DNA of 5,826 nucleotides, from assembly GCA_964589145.1 (NCBI GenBank), contig CAZPSL010000083.1, positions 1-5,826 of the forward strand, written 5' to 3'. Source of the DNA: UBA11858 sp964589145 (GTDB lineage: Bacteria > Chloroflexota > Anaerolineae > Anaerolineales > UBA11858). The notes beneath the pieces are model-generated. The model saw only the letters and a program-made list of their open reading frames with translations. It had not been told where the DNA came from and searched no databases. A program made the position numbers and the translations under genes. Shown in pieces: positions 3,630-5,826 of this stretch (its first letter is position 1; the number at the start of each line of letters is the position of its first letter).

Positions 3630-5741
3630 TCATTTGTCCTTTGGTTCTTCCTCGGTGGGGATATTTTGCCAGTATTCCTTTAGTTTGGAAACATTGTCTT
3701 CACGTACCAGAAAGGTCAGGATATCGCCGGGTTCCAGGCGGGTATCTCCGTGGGGGAGAATATTGCGTCCATCGCGCTGGATGTGGATGAGAAGAAATTC
3801 TTCGGGGAGATGGATTTCACGCAGGCGTTTTCCGCTCAACGGAGTATCTTCAGGCACCGGGAGTTGCACGCTCCGGGTTCCGGGAGGGGTGCCAGAAAGT
3901 GCGCTGAGTACCGGCCCACGGCGGGCAGTCTCGGTTTGGTAAGCGCGTACGATGTCGTTGCGGCGGATCACGCCCAGGAGTTCGCGCTGATCCTCGCGGC
4001 TGACAACCGGTATCCGTGAAAGGTCCCGTGGGGCCATACGCTGCATGACCACCTGCATACTCTCATCCGGGAAGGCGACAATCGGGCGGGCGGTGGCAAT
4101 CTCTTGGACCGTTAGGTCTTCAAGCGGAGTTTTCCCCTGACAGGCGCGGCGGTAATCTGAAAGGGATACGATGCCGTAAAGTTTGCCGTCATCATCCAGA
4201 ACGGGGAAAGCATGTTGATTGGTTTGCAGGAACAAATCTGCCAGTGCTGCTGCGGAAACATTTTTGTTGATTGTGATGGTGTGGGTTTTCATCACGTCCC
4301 GAACCGGTACGCTCTCCATCAGGTCAATATCGCGCCCGCGCTTGATGCGGATGCCGCGGCGGGTAAGTTTGAGCGTGTAGATGGATTCGCCCTTCATCAT
4401 CGCGCGGGAGACCAGAGTGGCAACCACGACGGTCAGCATCAAGGGCAGGATCAGTTTGTAATCGCCGGTCAACTCAAAGAGCATCAGCACCGCGGTGATG
4501 GGGGCATGGGTGCTGGCAGCGAACACACCTGCCATCCCTAGCAGTGCGTAGGCTCCCTGGGGAGCCACCATGCCGGGAAACAGAAATTTAATCAGCATCT
4601 CGAAACCCGCGCCGAGCAACGCCCCAACAAACAGCGAAGGCGCAAACACGCCGCCGGAACCGCCGGAGCCGAGCGTCAGACTGGTGGCAACCAGTTTAGC
4701 AAAGATCAGCACTACGGCTGTCCAGAAAATGACGTGATTGGCTAACGCCATCTCGATAATTTCATAGCCGACCCCGTAAACAGGGGGCATCGCGTCCCAG
4801 GTAACACCGGTAATCAGTGGGTAAACAAATACAAACACGCCCATCAACAAGCCGCCGACGGCAGGTTTAACCCATTCAGGAACCTGTTTCCATTGGTCAA
4901 AAATGTCTTCTGCTCCGTAAACCGATTTCGTGTAAAGTACGCCGATGAGCGCGGCCCCCAGCCCCAAAATTGGATAGAGCGCAAATTCCCACAAACTGGC
5001 AACACCGTACTGGCTGGGAACCTGAAAAGCCGGATAATCCCCAAAAGCAACGCGTCCAACCACGCTGGCGGCTACCGAAGCGATGACAACCGAACTGATC
5101 CCTTGAATGGTGATTTCCCCCAGGATGATTTCCAAAGCAAAGAAAACCCCGGCAATCGGGGCATTGAAAGTCGCCGCAATACCGCCTGCCGCACCGCAAG
5201 CCACCAGCGTGCGGATACGGTTATCCGAAAGATGCAACATTTGCCCCAGTGTAGAGCCAAGCCCTGCCCCAATCTGCACAATCGGGCCCTCGCGGCCGAC
5301 CGACCCGCCGCTCCCGATGGTGAGGGCAGATGCAATTGATTTGACAATCGCCACCCGGGGGCGGATGCGACCACCTTTGAGAGCAACCGCCTCCATCACC
5401 TCCGGGACACCGTGCCCTTTGGCCTCGCGGGCGAAGAAGTACACCAGCGGGCCGACCAGCAAACCGCCCACAGCGGGGACAATCAGCACATAAGCCTTGT
5501 TCCAACTGGCGGTTACGCTGGGAAACCATTCGTACCCGACCCATCCTACGGCGCGAATCAGGTAAGTTGTAATGATTGCTCCCAGCCCGGCCCCCAGACC
5601 GACGATGATTGCCGTGAGAATCAGCACCAACTCAGAGGATGGCTCTAACCGGTCCAGCAGGTGAGAGAAATAATTTGAAACTCTCATACCCACTGGAAGA
5701 TGCTTTGCTGGTTCGGAAACTTCCGGATTGAATTCAGTCAT
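3630..5741 (-). CDS. ClC-family chloride channel/antiporter with two CBS domains and a C-terminal TrkA-C (RCK-C) domain
   Basis: 703 residues from the preferred start. Residue numbers here count from the in-frame ATG seven codons upstream (5760-5762). The ClC membrane domain (about 42-465) carries GSGGS 150-154 (anion-binding Ser151), GREGP 156-160 (gating Glu158), GGVFAP 370-375 (Phe373) and Tyr462, the central pore tyrosine; these correspond to Ser107, Glu148, Phe357 and Tyr445 of E. coli ClC. Ser at the GSG site suggests chloride preference over nitrate. The position of the proton-path Glu203 is Ile212, so channel versus H+-coupled antiport is open. Two CBS domains follow (about 484-541 and 550-608), likely binding adenine nucleotides, then a TrkA-C/RCK-C-like domain (about 629-690). 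The start was moved because AGGAG lies 9 nt before the second ATG, whereas the first has no ribosome site. It is the first gene of the presumed operon. Confidence 0.94.
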   Translation of the reverse strand: MTEFNPEVSEPAKHLPVGMRVSNYFSHLLDRLEPSSELVLILTAIIVGLGAGLGAIITTYLIRAVGWVGYEWFPSVTASWNKAYVLIVPAVGGLLVGPLVYFFAREAKGHGVPEVMEAVALKGGRIRPRVAIVKSIASALTIGSGGSVGREGPIVQIGAGLGSTLGQMLHLSDNRIRTLVACGAAGGIAATFNAPIAGVFFALEIILGEITIQGISSVVIASVAASVVGRVAFGDYPAFQVPSQYGVASLWEFALYPILGLGAALIGVLYTKSVYGAEDIFDQWKQVPEWVKPAVGGLLMGVFVFVYPLITGVTWDAMPPVYGVGYEIIEMALANHVIFWTAVVLIFAKLVATSLTLGSGGSGGVFAPSLFVGALLGAGFEMLIKFLFPGMVAPQGAYALLGMAGVFAASTHAPITAVLMLFELTGDYKLILPLMLTVVVATLVSRAMMKGESIYTLKLTRRGIRIKRGRDIDLMESVPVRDVMKTHTITINKNVSAAALADLFLQTNQHAFPVLDDDGKLYGIVSLSDYRRACQGKTPLEDLTVQEIATARPIVAFPDESMQVVMQRMAPRDLSRIPVVSREDQRELLGVIRRNDIVRAYQTETARRGPVLSALSGTPPGTRSVQLPVPEDTPLSGKRLREIHLPEEFLLIHIQRDGRNILPHGDTRLEPGDILTFLVREDNVSKLKEYWQNIPTEEEPKDK

Positions 5742-5750
5742 GCGAGTTTT

Positions 5751-5755
5751 CTCCT
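5751..5755 (-). promoter_or_regulatory. Ribosome binding site that decides the ClC start
   Basis: Minus-strand AGGAG (within GAGGAG) lies 9 nt before the ATG at 5739-5741. The upstream in-frame ATG at 5760-5762 is preceded by A-rich sequence with no Shine-Dalgarno match and would place this site inside the coding region. Confidence 0.75.
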
Positions 5756-5782
5756 CTTGCATTTTCGTTTTTAGCGCGTCCC

Positions 5783-5788
5783 ATTATA
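5783..5788 (-). promoter_or_regulatory. -10 element of the promoter for the ClC-thioredoxin-pdp operon
   Basis: Perfect TATAAT on the minus strand. Transcription would start near 5775, giving a leader of about 33 nt to the preferred ATG, too short for a riboswitch. The -35 region is weak (CGGCGA at 17-nt spacing). A small palindrome, TTTCG-C-CGAAA (5804-5814), overlaps where the -35 would lie and could be an operator, though this is speculative. Confidence 0.6.
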
Positions 5789-5826
5789 CGACTTAATTCG
5801 GACTTTCGCCGAAATACAGAAAAAAG

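Noticed and set aside
5742..5826. Fluoride riboswitch upstream of the ClC gene
   Set aside because: The predicted leader is only about 33 nt, the protein has the chloride-type GSG/GREGP motifs, and no aptamer-like sequence is seen.

Overview
The window is a GC-rich bacterial segment in which every protein gene I can support, and the tmRNA gene, lies on the minus strand. No gene is diagnostic of a species. The dispersed palindromic repeats, the tmRNA and tag layout, strong AGGAG-type ribosome sites and a thioredoxin/DUF2892 fusion would fit a Chloroflexota (Anaerolineae-like) genome, but that placement is an inference and not firm.

Layout from left to right. Positions 1-495 hold no gene. They are a composite repeat tract of three long direct repeats (units of 130, 183 and about 127 bp) plus a degenerate fourth piece. 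The units carry two kinds of palindrome: a CCCTCTCCC/GGGAGAGGG type and a 3-nt-loop hairpin that begins AGAC and ends GTCT. Positions 523-1134 encode a three-helix membrane protein of unknown function. Positions 1135-1303 hold its promoter and ribosome site, another copy of the AGAC hairpin, and the tmRNA terminator. Positions 1304-1706 are the tmRNA gene ssrA, with the encoded tag ANRTNSYAALPLAA and an extended -10 promoter just upstream.

The right two thirds (1751-5741) look like one operon read right to left from a TATAAT promoter at 5783-5788: a ClC chloride channel/antiporter with two CBS domains and a TrkA-C (RCK-C) domain, a thioredoxin fused to a YgaP-like DUF2892 membrane hairpin, and a pyrimidine-nucleoside phosphorylase. 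The first gap is 10 nt and the second 54 nt. The three roles (anion transport, thiol redox, nucleoside salvage) do not form an obvious pathway, so the grouping is by position only. ssrA begins 44 nt after the phosphorylase stop and has its own promoter.

The most unusual parts are the repeat tract, where hairpins of different sequence occupy the same slot and one unit has lost its hairpin exactly between CCCT repeats, and the thioredoxin-DUF2892 fusion. I found no CRISPR array, transposase, integrase, rRNA or tRNA gene, and no clear sign of a wholly new system.
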